DNA of 54,272 nt, from the NCBI GenBank assembly GCA_012729095.1, contig JAAYDU010000044.1, forward strand, positions 1-54,272, read 5' to 3'. The DNA is from Methanobacteriota archaeon. Lineage in GTDB: Archaea; Thermoplasmatota; Thermoplasmata; Methanomassiliicoccales; UBA472. The translations under genes and the position numbers were made by a program. The notes under the pieces are model-generated. The model ran no database searches, was not told where the DNA came from, and saw nothing but the letters and a program-made list of their open reading frames with translations. The number at the start of each line of letters is the position of its first letter. The first letter of the stretch is position 1. Positions 1 through 7,599 of this stretch are shown here, one piece after another.

Positions 1-1
1 A

Positions 2-199
2 TCGCTCGGACTGGAGAGGGTGGAGTACGAGCCGGAGCAGTTCCCAGGGCTGGTGTACCGCTTGGACTCTCCGAAGGTCGTGGTACTTCTGTTCGGCTCC
101 GGCAAGCTGGTCTGCACCGGCGCCAAGGTCGAGGAGGATGCCGCGGAGGCGGTCGACAAGATCACCGAGGAACTGAAAGCGGCCGGCCTGCTGAAGTAG
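2..199 (+). CDS. tbp: TATA-box-binding protein, C-terminal part (5' end outside window)
   Basis: Reading frame 2 is open from the window edge to a TAG and gives 65 residues. They match the end of the second repeat of archaeal TBP: the FPGLVYRL segment, then [19 protein letters not shown], then an acidic alanine-rich C-terminal helix. TBP binds the TATA box and recruits TFB and RNA polymerase. The N-terminal two thirds lie upstream of the window. The product call rests on this conserved C-terminal block, which is highly diagnostic. Confidence 0.93.
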   Translation, partial: SLGLERVEYEPEQFPGLVYRLDSPKVVVLLFGSGKLVCTGAKVEEDAAEAVDKITEELKAAGLLK

Positions 200-248
200 G
201 CCGTCACCCTCGATCTTCGAAGATCACACCCGGCAGGGAACCCCATCC

Positions 249-824
249 ATGCAGGAAACAGGAAGTACACCGGCGGACCCTGTACTGGGAACGCCGCGCC
301 TGGTCCTGCGGCCGATGATACTGGAGGATTCCGTGCCGATGCACGTTCTCAGGTCCGATCCGGAAGCTACCCGCTGCTACGGCCAGGACCCTCATGCCGA
401 CCTGGAACGGACGCGGGACTGGGTGCGAGCTGCTCTGGAGGGGCGCAGGATGGGCAGTTCGATCACCTGGGCCATCACCCTGCGCCAGGACGGCCAGGTC
501 ATCGGCGAGTGCTGCCTCTGGAACATCGACGGCGATTCTAAGCGCGCTGAGCTGGGATACGAGCTGCTTCGCATACACTGGAAGCGCGGACTTATGGCCG
601 AGGCGCTGACCGCCGTGCTGGACCACGGGTTCGACGAGATGGGCCTGGGTCGCGTGGAGGCGAACCCTTTGAGCACGAACATAGCATCCCGTAAGGTCCT
701 GCTAGGTCTGGGCTTCCGGCACGAAGGGACACTGCGCCGAAGGCATTTTTTCAGGGGCGAATATCACGACGAGGACTGTTACGGCCTGCTCAGGGAGGAA
801 TGGGCCACCAGGTCAAAGATATGA
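249..824 (+). CDS. GNAT-family N-acetyltransferase (RimJ/RimL-like)
   Basis: This 191-residue protein is the usual length for the RimJ/RimL branch of GNAT acetyltransferases, which move an acetyl group from acetyl-CoA to protein N-termini or small amines. The N-terminus has the family pattern TPRLVLRPM, the middle has a WAITLRQDGQVIGECCLW strand pair, and the C-terminal part has ELGYELL followed by an acetyl-CoA-binding turn and NIASRKVLLGLGFRHEGTLR, the typical motif A/B region. The substrate cannot be read from the sequence. No strong ribosome binding site is seen. It is followed by 254 bases in which I see no gene. Confidence 0.88.
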   Translation: MQETGSTPADPVLGTPRLVLRPMILEDSVPMHVLRSDPEATRCYGQDPHADLERTRDWVRAALEGRRMGSSITWAITLRQDGQVIGECCLWNIDGDSKRAELGYELLRIHWKRGLMAEALTAVLDHGFDEMGLGRVEANPLSTNIASRKVLLGLGFRHEGTLRRRHFFRGEYHDEDCYGLLREEWATRSKI

Positions 825-1028
825 TCGGGCGAAGACTGGCGGCCTCGCGATCAGTGCTGTCCGGCCATTATCTCCGCCATGAGGCGAACCTAGGTCCTGC
901 GCAGGTGCTCTGTGACCGCCGAGAGCGAAATGCCGACCGTACCGACCTTGGCACCAGCCAGGTTCATTCCATGGCAACACCGAGGCTGGGTGTATCAATC
1001 CCTCGGAACAAGGGTCTCAAAGCACCTC

Positions 1029-1036
1029 TTAAATTA
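1029..1036 (+). promoter_or_regulatory. TATA box for ogt-alkA
   Basis: TTAAATTA lies about 46 bases before the ATG at 1079. This leaves room for a short leader containing the Shine-Dalgarno AGGAGGTC at 1063-1070. A second AT-rich stretch, TTATAAGT at 1047-1054, is too close to the ribosome site to be the functional box. Confidence 0.5.
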
Positions 1037-1078
1037 CGATACGCACTTATAAGTGAAAGATCAGGAGGTCGCCTGTTC

Positions 1079-1543
1079 ATGCACGTCCACCTTTTCATGA
1101 CCGACATCGGACCGGTGCACGTGGCCGAAGAGAACGGGGCCATCACCGAGGTACGGCTGGCGGGGGAGAAGGCTCTCGAGGGAGAGATGACGAGAACGCC
1201 TCTTCTCGAGAAGGCCGCCATCCAGATATCCGAATATCTTCTGGGTCATCGCAAGGAGTTCACACTTCCGCTGGCGCCCCAAGGAAGCGATTTCGCCATG
1301 GGGGTCTGGAAGGAGATGATGGACATCCCGTACGGGAAGGTCCGCACCTATGGTGAGCTGGCCAAGGCCATCGGACGCCCCGGGGCGGCCAGGGCGGTCG
1401 GGCAGGCCTGCAATCGCAACCCCATAGCCATCATGATACCATGTCACCGGGTGATCGGGGCCGGGGGCAAGCTCACCGGATACGCCGCGGGCATCGCCCT
1501 GAAGGAACGACTGCTGGAGCTAGAGCGAGATGCATTACTTTGA
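1079..1543 (+). CDS. ogt: methylated-DNA--protein-cysteine methyltransferase
   Basis: This suicide repair protein moves the alkyl group of O6-alkylguanine onto its own cysteine. The active-site motif PCHRV is at residues 121-125 (Cys122), preceded by the helix-turn-helix segment IPYGKVRTYGELAKAIGRPGA. The frame is open further upstream, to 800, but the family-like protein begins at 1079, where AGGAGGTC sits eight bases before the ATG. It then has 154 residues, a normal length. Its last 14 bases overlap the next gene, an AlkA-like glycosylase, so the two probably form an alkylation-repair operon. Confidence 0.95.
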   Translation: MHVHLFMTDIGPVHVAEENGAITEVRLAGEKALEGEMTRTPLLEKAAIQISEYLLGHRKEFTLPLAPQGSDFAMGVWKEMMDIPYGKVRTYGELAKAIGRPGAARAVGQACNRNPIAIMIPCHRVIGAGGKLTGYAAGIALKERLLELERDALL

Positions 1544-2171
1544 GTACGGCCAGGAGGAGATCGAACACCTCCGCCGCAGGGACGTCAGACTGGGGCGGGT
1601 CATCGACCGGTTGGGTGTGCTGAAGGCCGAGATGTATCCCGATCTTTTCACCGCCCTGGTAAGCAGCGTGGTCGGCCAGCAGATATCCGGGAAGGCCGCC
1701 GCCACGGTCTGGAACCGGGTGGTGCAACGCTTCGGCGAGATATCCCCCATCAAGTTGGACCAGGCTTCCGTAGAAGAGATCCAGTCATGCGGCATGTCCT
1801 TCCGCAAGGCCGAGTACGTCAAAGGCATTGCCAGGGCCTGCACCGACGGGGACCTGGACCTGGACGAGTTCAAGGAGCTTCCGGACGGGGAGGTGGTGAA
1901 GGCGCTGTGCTCCCTGAAGGGCATCGGACCCTGGACCGCGGAGATGATGCTCATCTTTTCCCTGGGAAGGAAGGACGTGGTGAGCTGGGGGGACCTGGCT
2001 ATACGCCGGGGCATGATGTCGCTGTACGGTCTGGGATACATGGGCAAGCCGGATTTCGAGAGGTTCCGAGCAAGATACTCTCCTTATGGCAGCGTCGCCT
2101 CGCTGTACATCTGGGAACTGGCGCATCAGCCGTCACTTCTGGATACGAACTCTAGGAGAACGGTACGGTAA
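1530..2171 (+). CDS. DNA-3-methyladenine glycosylase, AlkA-like (HhH-GPD)
   Basis: The 213-residue protein belongs to the helix-hairpin-helix GPD superfamily and should excise alkylated purines. The N-terminal domain has FTALVSSVVGQQISGKAA. The hairpin LKGIGPWTAEM is at about 129-139, and the catalytic aspartate is Asp155 in WGDLAIRRG. The protein is shorter than E. coli AlkA because it lacks that enzyme's N-terminal beta domain. The ATG at 1530 lies inside the end of ogt, implying translational coupling. Whether it prefers 3-methyladenine or another lesion cannot be told. Confidence 0.9.
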   Translation: MHYFEYGQEEIEHLRRRDVRLGRVIDRLGVLKAEMYPDLFTALVSSVVGQQISGKAAATVWNRVVQRFGEISPIKLDQASVEEIQSCGMSFRKAEYVKGIARACTDGDLDLDEFKELPDGEVVKALCSLKGIGPWTAEMMLIFSLGRKDVVSWGDLAIRRGMMSLYGLGYMGKPDFERFRARYSPYGSVASLYIWELAHQPSLLDTNSRRTVR

Positions 2172-2177
2172 TCATCG

Positions 2178-2195
2178 TTAAGTATGAATTTATCG
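2178..2195 (+). promoter_or_regulatory. TATA-type promoter of the small basic protein
   Basis: An AT-rich element, TTAAGTATGAATTTATC, follows the alkA stop. It is nearly identical to the element before the prenyl synthase at 26861-26876. Its centre is about 26 bases before the ATG at 2208, so transcription should begin at or very near the start codon. Confidence 0.6.
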
Positions 2196-2207
2196 ATATC
2201 ACCTGAT

Positions 2208-2312
2208 ATGGCAATGTCCAAGAAGGATTTGGGAAAGCAGAAGAAAAAGAACGCCGAGAAGAAGGCCAATGCTGCCGAGAAGGCCGCCCCGTCCAAGGGA
2301 AAAAAGAGGTAG
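2208..2312 (+). CDS. small lysine-rich protein (34 aa), function unknown
   Basis: A 34-residue frame starts MAMSKKDLGKQKKKNAEKKA and ends in GKKR-stop; 13 of the 34 residues are lysine. It has its own well-placed TATA element and appears leaderless, which supports a real gene despite its length. Start could also be the second Met at 2214. I do not recognise a family. The composition would suit a nucleic-acid or ribosome-associated peptide, but that is inference. Confidence 0.6.
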   Translation: MAMSKKDLGKQKKKNAEKKANAAEKAAPSKGKKR

Positions 2313-2427
2313 GTCCCCTCTAAAAATTTATTTCCGGTCGTTCGACCGCGCACCGCCCCGCTGGGGGTGACAACACCGTTCTCCATTTTGTCCCAACCCG
2401 AGCGAAGGCGCCGTCTTGGGAATTCGG

Positions 2428-2435
2428 TTTATATC
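2428..2435 (+). promoter_or_regulatory. TATA box of the ABC ATPase gene
   Basis: TTTATATC is centred about 26 bases upstream of the ATG at 2457. This spacing fixes 2457, rather than the upstream in-frame ATG at 2367, as the translation start of a leaderless message. Confidence 0.65.
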
Positions 2436-2456
2436 CTCCGTACGATACGGTCCCAC

Positions 2457-3257
2457 ATGCCCGGTGAACCGATCATCGAGATGCGAAAGGTCAGCGTCAG
2501 CAAGGGCTCGGCCACCTTGCTGAGGGACGTGGACATGACCATTCGGAAAGGTGAGCGATTGGTCATCCTGGGCCCGAACGGTTCCGGCAAGTCGTCCCTC
2601 ATAAAGACCATGATGGGCGAGCACCGGCACGACACCTCCGTTGCCGGGTCGTACGTCAAGCTCCGGGGTACCGAGCTATGGAACCTTTTCGACCTGCGTC
2701 AAGCGTTCGGCCTCGTCTCGGCGGACCTTCAGGTGAATTTCTCCCGGGACATGGCATGCCTGGAGGCCGTGGTGTCCGGTTTCTTCGGCTCCGTCGGAAC
2801 CAACCGTTCCCAGAACATCGACCCTGAGATGGAGAAACTGGCCATAGGCGCGCTCGAGGAGGTCGGCTCAACCCATCTGGCGATTCGGAGATACCACACA
2901 CTTTCCACCGGCGAGGCCCGCCGGGTGCTGATGGCCCGCGCCCTGGTCAACTCCCCGGAGGCGCTCATACTTGACGAGCCTATGAACTCCCTGGACCTAA
3001 CCGGGAAAGGGCTGGTCCGCTCGGCGATAAGGACGTTGGCAAAAGAAGGCAGGTCGCTGGTGCTGGTCACCCACGACCCGGCGGACATAGTGCCTGAGAT
3101 GGACAGGGTGGTCATGATGAAGGATGGCAGCGTTTTCAGGGACGGGGGGCTGCAGCTTCTGAACGAGGAGAACCTCTCCATGCTGTACGACGGGCCGATC
3201 GGGCTGTGCCGCATCGAGGGCCGGTACGTGGCCTGGCCCAAGGACGAGCAGGTTTGA
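2457..3257 (+). CDS. ABC-type ATPase, YlmA/ModF-like
   Basis: A 266-residue ABC ATPase. Walker A GPNGSGKSS is at 39-47, the signature LSTGEARR at 149-156, Walker B LILDEP at 170-175, and the histidine switch is in LVTHDP. The spacing and the sequence LGPNGSGKSSLIKTMMGE fit the COG1119 group (YlmA, ModF/PhrA). No permease or binding protein is adjacent, so it is either an orphan subunit or a soluble ABC protein. The start is set by the TATA box at 2428; the longer frame from 2367 would include the promoter. Confidence 0.88.
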   Translation: MPGEPIIEMRKVSVSKGSATLLRDVDMTIRKGERLVILGPNGSGKSSLIKTMMGEHRHDTSVAGSYVKLRGTELWNLFDLRQAFGLVSADLQVNFSRDMACLEAVVSGFFGSVGTNRSQNIDPEMEKLAIGALEEVGSTHLAIRRYHTLSTGEARRVLMARALVNSPEALILDEPMNSLDLTGKGLVRSAIRTLAKEGRSLVLVTHDPADIVPEMDRVVMMKDGSVFRDGGLQLLNEENLSMLYDGPIGLCRIEGRYVAWPKDEQV

Positions 3258-3400
3258 TCTTTTACCCATGGATTATCAAATCCGCTCGCATCAAGGTCCA
3301 GGCGAGCACCGCATCTCCCCGGTCCACGGACCTCGCTTGAGCCTCTGGCCCACTGGTGGGCCCCTTTGGAGGCCTTGGCGGAAGCATTCCTGCTAAATGT

Positions 3401-3408
3401 GATATACT
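3401..3408 (+). promoter_or_regulatory. TATA box of the aminopeptidase gene
   Basis: GATATACT lies 25-32 bases before the ATG at 3433, again leaderless spacing. The rest of 3258-3400 holds a GC-rich hairpin (GGCCCACTGGTGGGCC near 3346-3361) and no gene that I can see. Confidence 0.5.
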
Positions 3409-3432
3409 CTCCACTGAATAAACCGGACCCGT

Positions 3433-4548
3433 ATGTACGACCCTAGAATGCGCAAGTTAGCTGACGTGCTCATAGATCATTCAGTACGCCTCCAGAAGGG
3501 AGAGACGGTTTACATAGAGGCGTTCGACGTCCCTACCGAGATGGTGGAGGTTCTGCTGGATAAGGTCTACGAGGTGGGAGGGGTTCCAATGCTGGCTCTC
3601 CGCTCCGCCCGATTGCTTAGAAAATTGCTCATCGGTGCGGACCAGAAGACCCTCTCCCAGATCGGCGAGGTCGAACTCGTGAAGATGAAGAAGGCCCAGG
3701 CGTACATCGGGATGAGGGGCTCATACAACATCACCGAGAACTCAGACGTTCCGGCGGAGAAGACCGACATGTTCATGAAATGCTGGTCAGGTCCCGTACA
3801 TACCGAGTGGAGGGTCCCCAATACCAAGTGGGTGGTTCTTCGCTGGCCCACATCCTCCATGGCCCAGCAGGCCCAGATGTCCACCGAGGGCTTCGAGGAC
3901 TTCTATTTCGACACCTGCACCCTCGATTACTCCAAGATGTCCAAGGCCATGGACCCCCTGGTCAGCGTGCTGGAGCGCACGGACAAGGTGCGCATCGTGG
4001 GACCTGGAACCGATCTCTCCTTCTCCATCAAGGATATTCCGGTGGTCAAGTGCGACGGTGAGCGCAACATCCCGGACGGGGAGATATACACGGCTCCCGT
4101 CAAGGACTCGGTGAACGGGACGATCAGTTACAACGCGAGGTCCCTGTACCAGGGAAAGATCTTCGAGAACGTGGTACTCAAGTTCAAGGATGGAAAGGTC
4201 GTGGAGGCCACCAGTTCCGACACCGAGAGCCTCAACGTCATCCTGGACACGGACGAGGGGGCAAGGTACGTCGGAGAGTTCGCCATCGGCGTGAACCCTT
4301 TCGTGAACAAGGCCATGCTGGACACGCTCTTCGACGAGAAGATCGCCGGTTCCATACACTTCACTCCAGGCAACGCGTACCAGGAGGCGGACAACGGCAA
4401 CAAGTCCAACGTGCATTGGGACCTGGTACTGGTGCAGACCCCCGAATGGGGCGGTGGGGAGATATATTTCGACGGCTTGCTGGTCCGCAAGGACGGCCGC
4501 TTCGTGATCGACGAGCTCAAAGGCCTGAACCCCGAGAACCTGGTCTGA
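3433..4548 (+). CDS. M29 family aminopeptidase (AmpS/AmpT-like)
   Basis: A 371-residue cytoplasmic metallo-aminopeptidase of the thermophilic M29 family, which removes N-terminal residues from peptides using two metal ions. The expected ligands are visible: Glu217 in NIPDGE, Glu282 in GEFAIG, His309 in HFTPG, and His328 and Asp330 in NVHWD. The N-terminal lobe has the usual GETVYIEA segment. Its last 32 bases overlap the 3' end of the converging membrane-protein gene. Function is confident; peptide preference is not known. Confidence 0.93.
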   Translation: MYDPRMRKLADVLIDHSVRLQKGETVYIEAFDVPTEMVEVLLDKVYEVGGVPMLALRSARLLRKLLIGADQKTLSQIGEVELVKMKKAQAYIGMRGSYNITENSDVPAEKTDMFMKCWSGPVHTEWRVPNTKWVVLRWPTSSMAQQAQMSTEGFEDFYFDTCTLDYSKMSKAMDPLVSVLERTDKVRIVGPGTDLSFSIKDIPVVKCDGERNIPDGEIYTAPVKDSVNGTISYNARSLYQGKIFENVVLKFKDGKVVEATSSDTESLNVILDTDEGARYVGEFAIGVNPFVNKAMLDTLFDEKIAGSIHFTPGNAYQEADNGNKSNVHWDLVLVQTPEWGGGEIYFDGLLVRKDGRFVIDELKGLNPENLV

Positions 4549-5191
4549 GGACCTGAAGTTCCGCTCCCGCCGTGGCGCCCTTTCTCTCGGGAATCAGTAC
4601 CGCCAGCAAGAGCAACGCTCCGATCGCCACGGTCATGTACATGCCAATGCCCGGCTCTATCTTGGCAAGGGACGAGCTCACATCCATGTTGTACCTGACC
4701 ATGTCCATGCAGTCCAAGGCCGTCAGCGTCACCATCCCCGCCGACACGCCCACTATGGTCCATCTCCTGGGCACAATATCGGGAATGCGGCTCCCGGCCA
4801 GCAAAACGAACAATCCCCCGGCCGCCAGCAGCAGCACGTACCTGCCGTAGAACGTGTCGCTGGCGATGGCGCTAGCTCCGAGCAGACCGCCGAAGGCGCT
4901 CTCCCACGTGGTCAGGGGGGCCATGCAGGCCATGACCAGCAGTGTCAGGACCAGGTCCCTTCGCGGGACCGATTCCCCGGCGGTCTTTTTCATCATCGTC
5001 GGTCTCACCTTCCTCATCGGCAGTGCCCTGGGTGTGTTCACCGGAACGCTCCTTGGAGCATCCAACACGATCGTCGATATCTTCCTGCCGCAAATATTGC
5101 AGTATTCGTAATCCTTTCTGAGGGGTGCTCCGCAACCCTGGCATTTCGCTCTCATGCCCACCATGTAAGGCGGATCGCGCAGGGTGGTCAT
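4517..5191 (-). CDS. zinc-ribbon membrane protein, function unknown
   Basis: A 224-residue protein with an N-terminal zinc ribbon (CQGC and CNIC pairs at about residues 18-34) followed by a basic linker. Several hydrophobic segments then follow that should cross the membrane, around LVLTLLVMACMA, YVLLLAAGGLFVLLAG, WTIVGVSAGMVTLTAL and MTVAIGALLLLAVLI. No known family is recognised. The start has AAGGA about nine bases upstream; Met13 is an alternative. It is divergent from the cysteine-rich regulator at 5284, and the two promoters almost overlap, which suggests co-regulation. Confidence 0.75.
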   Translation of the reverse strand: MTTLRDPPYMVGMRAKCQGCGAPLRKDYEYCNICGRKISTIVLDAPRSVPVNTPRALPMRKVRPTMMKKTAGESVPRRDLVLTLLVMACMAPLTTWESAFGGLLGASAIASDTFYGRYVLLLAAGGLFVLLAGSRIPDIVPRRWTIVGVSAGMVTLTALDCMDMVRYNMDVSSSLAKIEPGIGMYMTVAIGALLLLAVLIPERKGATAGAELQVLRPGSRGSGL

Positions 5192-5229
5192 CCCTGATGT
5201 CCTTACAGTTAACCTTCCCTCGTCAACGG

Positions 5230-5262
5230 TTAAATAATGGAGAATGGAATCAAGTATTATTG
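5230..5262. promoter_or_regulatory. overlapping divergent promoters
   Basis: On the minus strand, CCATTATTTAA (5230-5240) can serve the zinc-ribbon membrane protein starting at 5191. On the plus strand, AAGTATTATTG (5252-5262) is about 27 bases before the ATG at 5284 and gives a leaderless regulator transcript. The boxes are only about 15 bases apart, so one bound factor could control both genes. Confidence 0.55.
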
Positions 5263-5283
5263 ACCGCAGATTGCCGAATCGAG

Positions 5284-5880
5284 ATGGCCTACATCGACCC
5301 TGAGACGTACACTTCCCTGGTCAACCACGGTCTGCGCAAGCGCATCCTGACCAAGCTGTATCGCTCTACCAGGGACTCGCCCATAAGCAAGCAGGAACTG
5401 GCGAACTCCCTGGGATTGGACTACCATCAGCTGGTCTACCAGCTCAATCATCACCTGAAGGACTTCTGGACGGTCAAGGAGGAGCAGAAGGTGCGAGGGA
5501 CCCGCATGGAGCTCATCGAAGCGACATTCCCTTACGCGGTGTTCATCACCATCGGCAGGGACAACGGCATCTTTCTGGTGGACCCGTTGGCCGACCTCTA
5601 CGGGCCGGTGACAAAGGTTGGCACGCGTTGCGACCAGTGCAGCAAGGAGGAAGCGGAGAGATGCATGGAATTCGCGCAGTCCCGCTTCGATTCCCAATCG
5701 CTCACGGAGTCGGAGAAAGGGGTGTTGGCCTCCAATGAACGACGGATGCCATACCGCCCCATGGAACTGGCTCTTCTTGCCGCGATAAAGGGCATACCCG
5801 CCGGTGAGAGATGTGTCATCGAGATACCCTGTCAGACCTGCGCCTTCCTGAGAAGAACGATGCGCATCGAGGGACTGTAA
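5284..5880 (+). CDS. winged-helix transcriptional regulator with six cysteines
   Basis: A 198-residue protein with an N-terminal ArsR-like winged helix (about residues 15-70, with ISKQELANSLGLDYHQLVYQ as the recognition region). The C-terminal half carries cysteines 116, 119, 127, 177, 183 and 186 in CxxC and CxxxxxCxxC patterns, which could bind zinc or an iron-sulfur cluster. Start 5284 is chosen because a TATA element precedes it at leaderless distance; the open frame from 5125 includes the promoter. The neighbours are a zinc-ribbon membrane protein and a CobW GTPase, so metal or redox sensing is a reasonable inference. Confidence 0.78.
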   Translation: MAYIDPETYTSLVNHGLRKRILTKLYRSTRDSPISKQELANSLGLDYHQLVYQLNHHLKDFWTVKEEQKVRGTRMELIEATFPYAVFITIGRDNGIFLVDPLADLYGPVTKVGTRCDQCSKEEAERCMEFAQSRFDSQSLTESEKGVLASNERRMPYRPMELALLAAIKGIPAGERCVIEIPCQTCAFLRRTMRIEGL

Positions 5881-5898
5881 TATTGGAGTCTCAAGAAA

Positions 5899-5907
5899 CG
5901 TATAAGC
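5899..5907 (+). promoter_or_regulatory. TATA box of the CobW-type GTPase gene
   Basis: CGTATAAGC lies 23-31 bases before the ATG at 5930 and just after the regulator stop codon, giving the GTPase its own leaderless transcript. Confidence 0.6.
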
Positions 5908-5929
5908 CCATCGGTGCGATAACCCGTGC

Positions 5930-7033
5930 ATGCAGTCTGGAGACAAGACCTCCACCAGGTTCGTGGTGCTGGGCGGATACTTGGGCGCGGGCAAGACCAC
6001 ACTGGCCGCCGCGCTCGGAAGGGAACTCAGGTCCAAGCACGGAAGGTCGGTGGCCATTATCACTAACGATCAAGGGAACGTCCTGGTGGACACCGAGTAC
6101 ATGAAGGATGCGGGGTTCGACGTCAAGGATGTGCTGGGAGGATGCTTCTGCGCCAACTTCGGGGAGTTCGTCAAGAACGCCCGCACCCTGGTTTCCATGG
6201 GACGCCCGGACGTGATAATCGCCGAACCGATAGGGACATCCACGGCCATACTGGGCTCGGTGGTCGCGCCCCTGCGCTCCATGTACCCCGACGAGTTCCA
6301 GGTGGCGCCGTTCTTCGTGGTCGTCGACGGCACCAGGGCGGCCGAGACGATGAGGAAGCCGGAAGGGTTCGGGCTGGGCGGAGGAAAGCTCATCCCCTCC
6401 CACCAGGTCAGGGAGGCGGAGTACGTATTGATCTCCAAAATGGACCGGCTCAGCGAGGAAGAGGTCAACAACGCCAGCGAGCTGATAAGGAACGAGGTCT
6501 CGGATGCGGAGGTGATCCCCTGCTCGGCATTCAGCCGGAAGAACCTGGACCTAGTGGTGGATATCATACTTTCAGATAAGGTCAGCACCAAGGAGCCCAA
6601 GGAGGTCGATCAGAAGATATTCGCCGTTGAGAAGGCATCCATGGGCTGGTTCAACGCCCACGCGAAACTGGTGGCCGAGGGGCGCCTTGACATCAACGCA
6701 TTCGTCACCGCCCTGATGCGCAGGGTGGCACTGGATTTCCCTCCGGAGGCCATCGGCCACGTCAAGATCATGCTCACGTCATCCACCGCCTCGGCCAAGA
6801 TGAGCCTGGTGGAGGACCGCATGCAGGTAGACGGCCTGAAGGGCGGCCGATACTTCACGGGGGAGGGCAGGATAGTGCTCAACGCCAGGGTGTCCGCCGC
6901 CCCCGACGACCTGAAGGAAGCGTTCGAGAAGGCCATACATGAGACGGCCTCGGAGACCGGTGCTCGCGTCCAGGAGATGGGGGAGGCCTGTTTCACCCCC
7001 AAGCCGGAGGCGCCCTCCCTGTTCATGAAATAA
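5930..7033 (+). CDS. CobW/G3E-family P-loop GTPase (metal chaperone)
   Basis: A 367-residue G3E GTPase. Walker A GGYLGAGKTT is at 15-24, the metal-site motif GGCFC at 70-74 (Cys72 and Cys74), and SKMD serves as the guanine-specificity motif. The C-terminal CobW domain of about 130 residues is present. Proteins of this group load metals or corrinoid cofactors into enzymes, and in methanogens they often sit near methyltransferase genes. No such gene is adjacent here; the closest partner is the cysteine-rich regulator upstream. The cargo is unknown. Confidence 0.88.
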   Translation: MQSGDKTSTRFVVLGGYLGAGKTTLAAALGRELRSKHGRSVAIITNDQGNVLVDTEYMKDAGFDVKDVLGGCFCANFGEFVKNARTLVSMGRPDVIIAEPIGTSTAILGSVVAPLRSMYPDEFQVAPFFVVVDGTRAAETMRKPEGFGLGGGKLIPSHQVREAEYVLISKMDRLSEEEVNNASELIRNEVSDAEVIPCSAFSRKNLDLVVDIILSDKVSTKEPKEVDQKIFAVEKASMGWFNAHAKLVAEGRLDINAFVTALMRRVALDFPPEAIGHVKIMLTSSTASAKMSLVEDRMQVDGLKGGRYFTGEGRIVLNARVSAAPDDLKEAFEKAIHETASETGARVQEMGEACFTPKPEAPSLFMK

Positions 7034-7155
7034 GGCGTTATATCGATTTAATCAGCGCTCGACCAAACTTTTTCTACCATTATTTCATTTTATATGTGTA
7101 AAAATCGACGTTCCATCGGAATTTATTAAGACATACACAGCGTTAAGAAGTAGGT
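7034..7155 (+). promoter_or_regulatory. AT-rich region before the Lrp regulator
   Basis: After the GTPase stop come short T-runs (CTTTTTC near 7068-7074) that may end its transcript. Two TATA-like elements follow: TTTTATATG near 7088-7096 and AATTTATTAAG at 7120-7130. The second is about 30 bases before the ATG at 7156 and is the better promoter. A doubled AT element is common where Lrp proteins control their own gene. Confidence 0.45.
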
Positions 7156-7599
7156 ATGCCGGTGGTCGATGCCATGAACCGGTGCATCCTGCAGCTCCTG
7201 GTGGACGACGGAAGGATGACGCACAACGAGATCGCGGCCAAGCTCAAGCGCTCCCCCTCCACAGTGCGCGACCGCATCAGGCGAATGGAGGACGACAAGA
7301 TAATACTCGGCTACTTCGCGGTGGTGAACAGCGAACGCATGGGGATCAAGGTGGACGCCATCCTTTTGGCCAACCTCCGTCCGGGCGTGCCATCCGAGGA
7401 GCTCAGGAAGCTCAAGGATGTGGAGGAGGTCAAGGAGGTCCTGCAGGTCACCGGGCCGCGCCGGGTGATGGTACGCCTGCAGGCCAGGGACCCGACCTCC
7501 CTGGAGCAGACCATTTCCTCGAAGGTGATAACAATGGGACTGGAGGACATCGAGCTGCGCTTGGTGACCAGTTCGGTCAACAGGTTACCGGGTGGCTAG
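7156..7599 (+). CDS. Lrp/AsnC-family transcriptional regulator
   Basis: A 147-residue protein with an N-terminal helix-turn-helix (MNRCILQLLVDDGRMTHNEI, then AAKLKRSPSTVRDRIRRMEDD) and a C-terminal RAM/ligand domain (about 65-140), the standard Lrp layout. Such proteins respond to amino acids. It converges with the glutamate synthase operon, overlapping its last gene by four bases, so a link to glutamate or nitrogen status is plausible but not shown. Confidence 0.92.
   Translation: MPVVDAMNRCILQLLVDDGRMTHNEIAAKLKRSPSTVRDRIRRMEDDKIILGYFAVVNSERMGIKVDAILLANLRPGVPSEELRKLKDVEEVKEVLQVTGPRRVMVRLQARDPTSLEQTISSKVITMGLEDIELRLVTSSVNRLPGG

Noticed and set aside
800-1078. An in-frame extension of ogt by 93 codons.
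   Set aside because: The extension has no recognisable domain, and a good ribosome site and promoter precede ATG 1079.
3346-3361. GC-rich hairpin after the ABC ATPase gene as an intrinsic terminator.
   Set aside because: No T-run follows on the plus strand and archaeal termination does not depend on hairpins, so the role is undecided.
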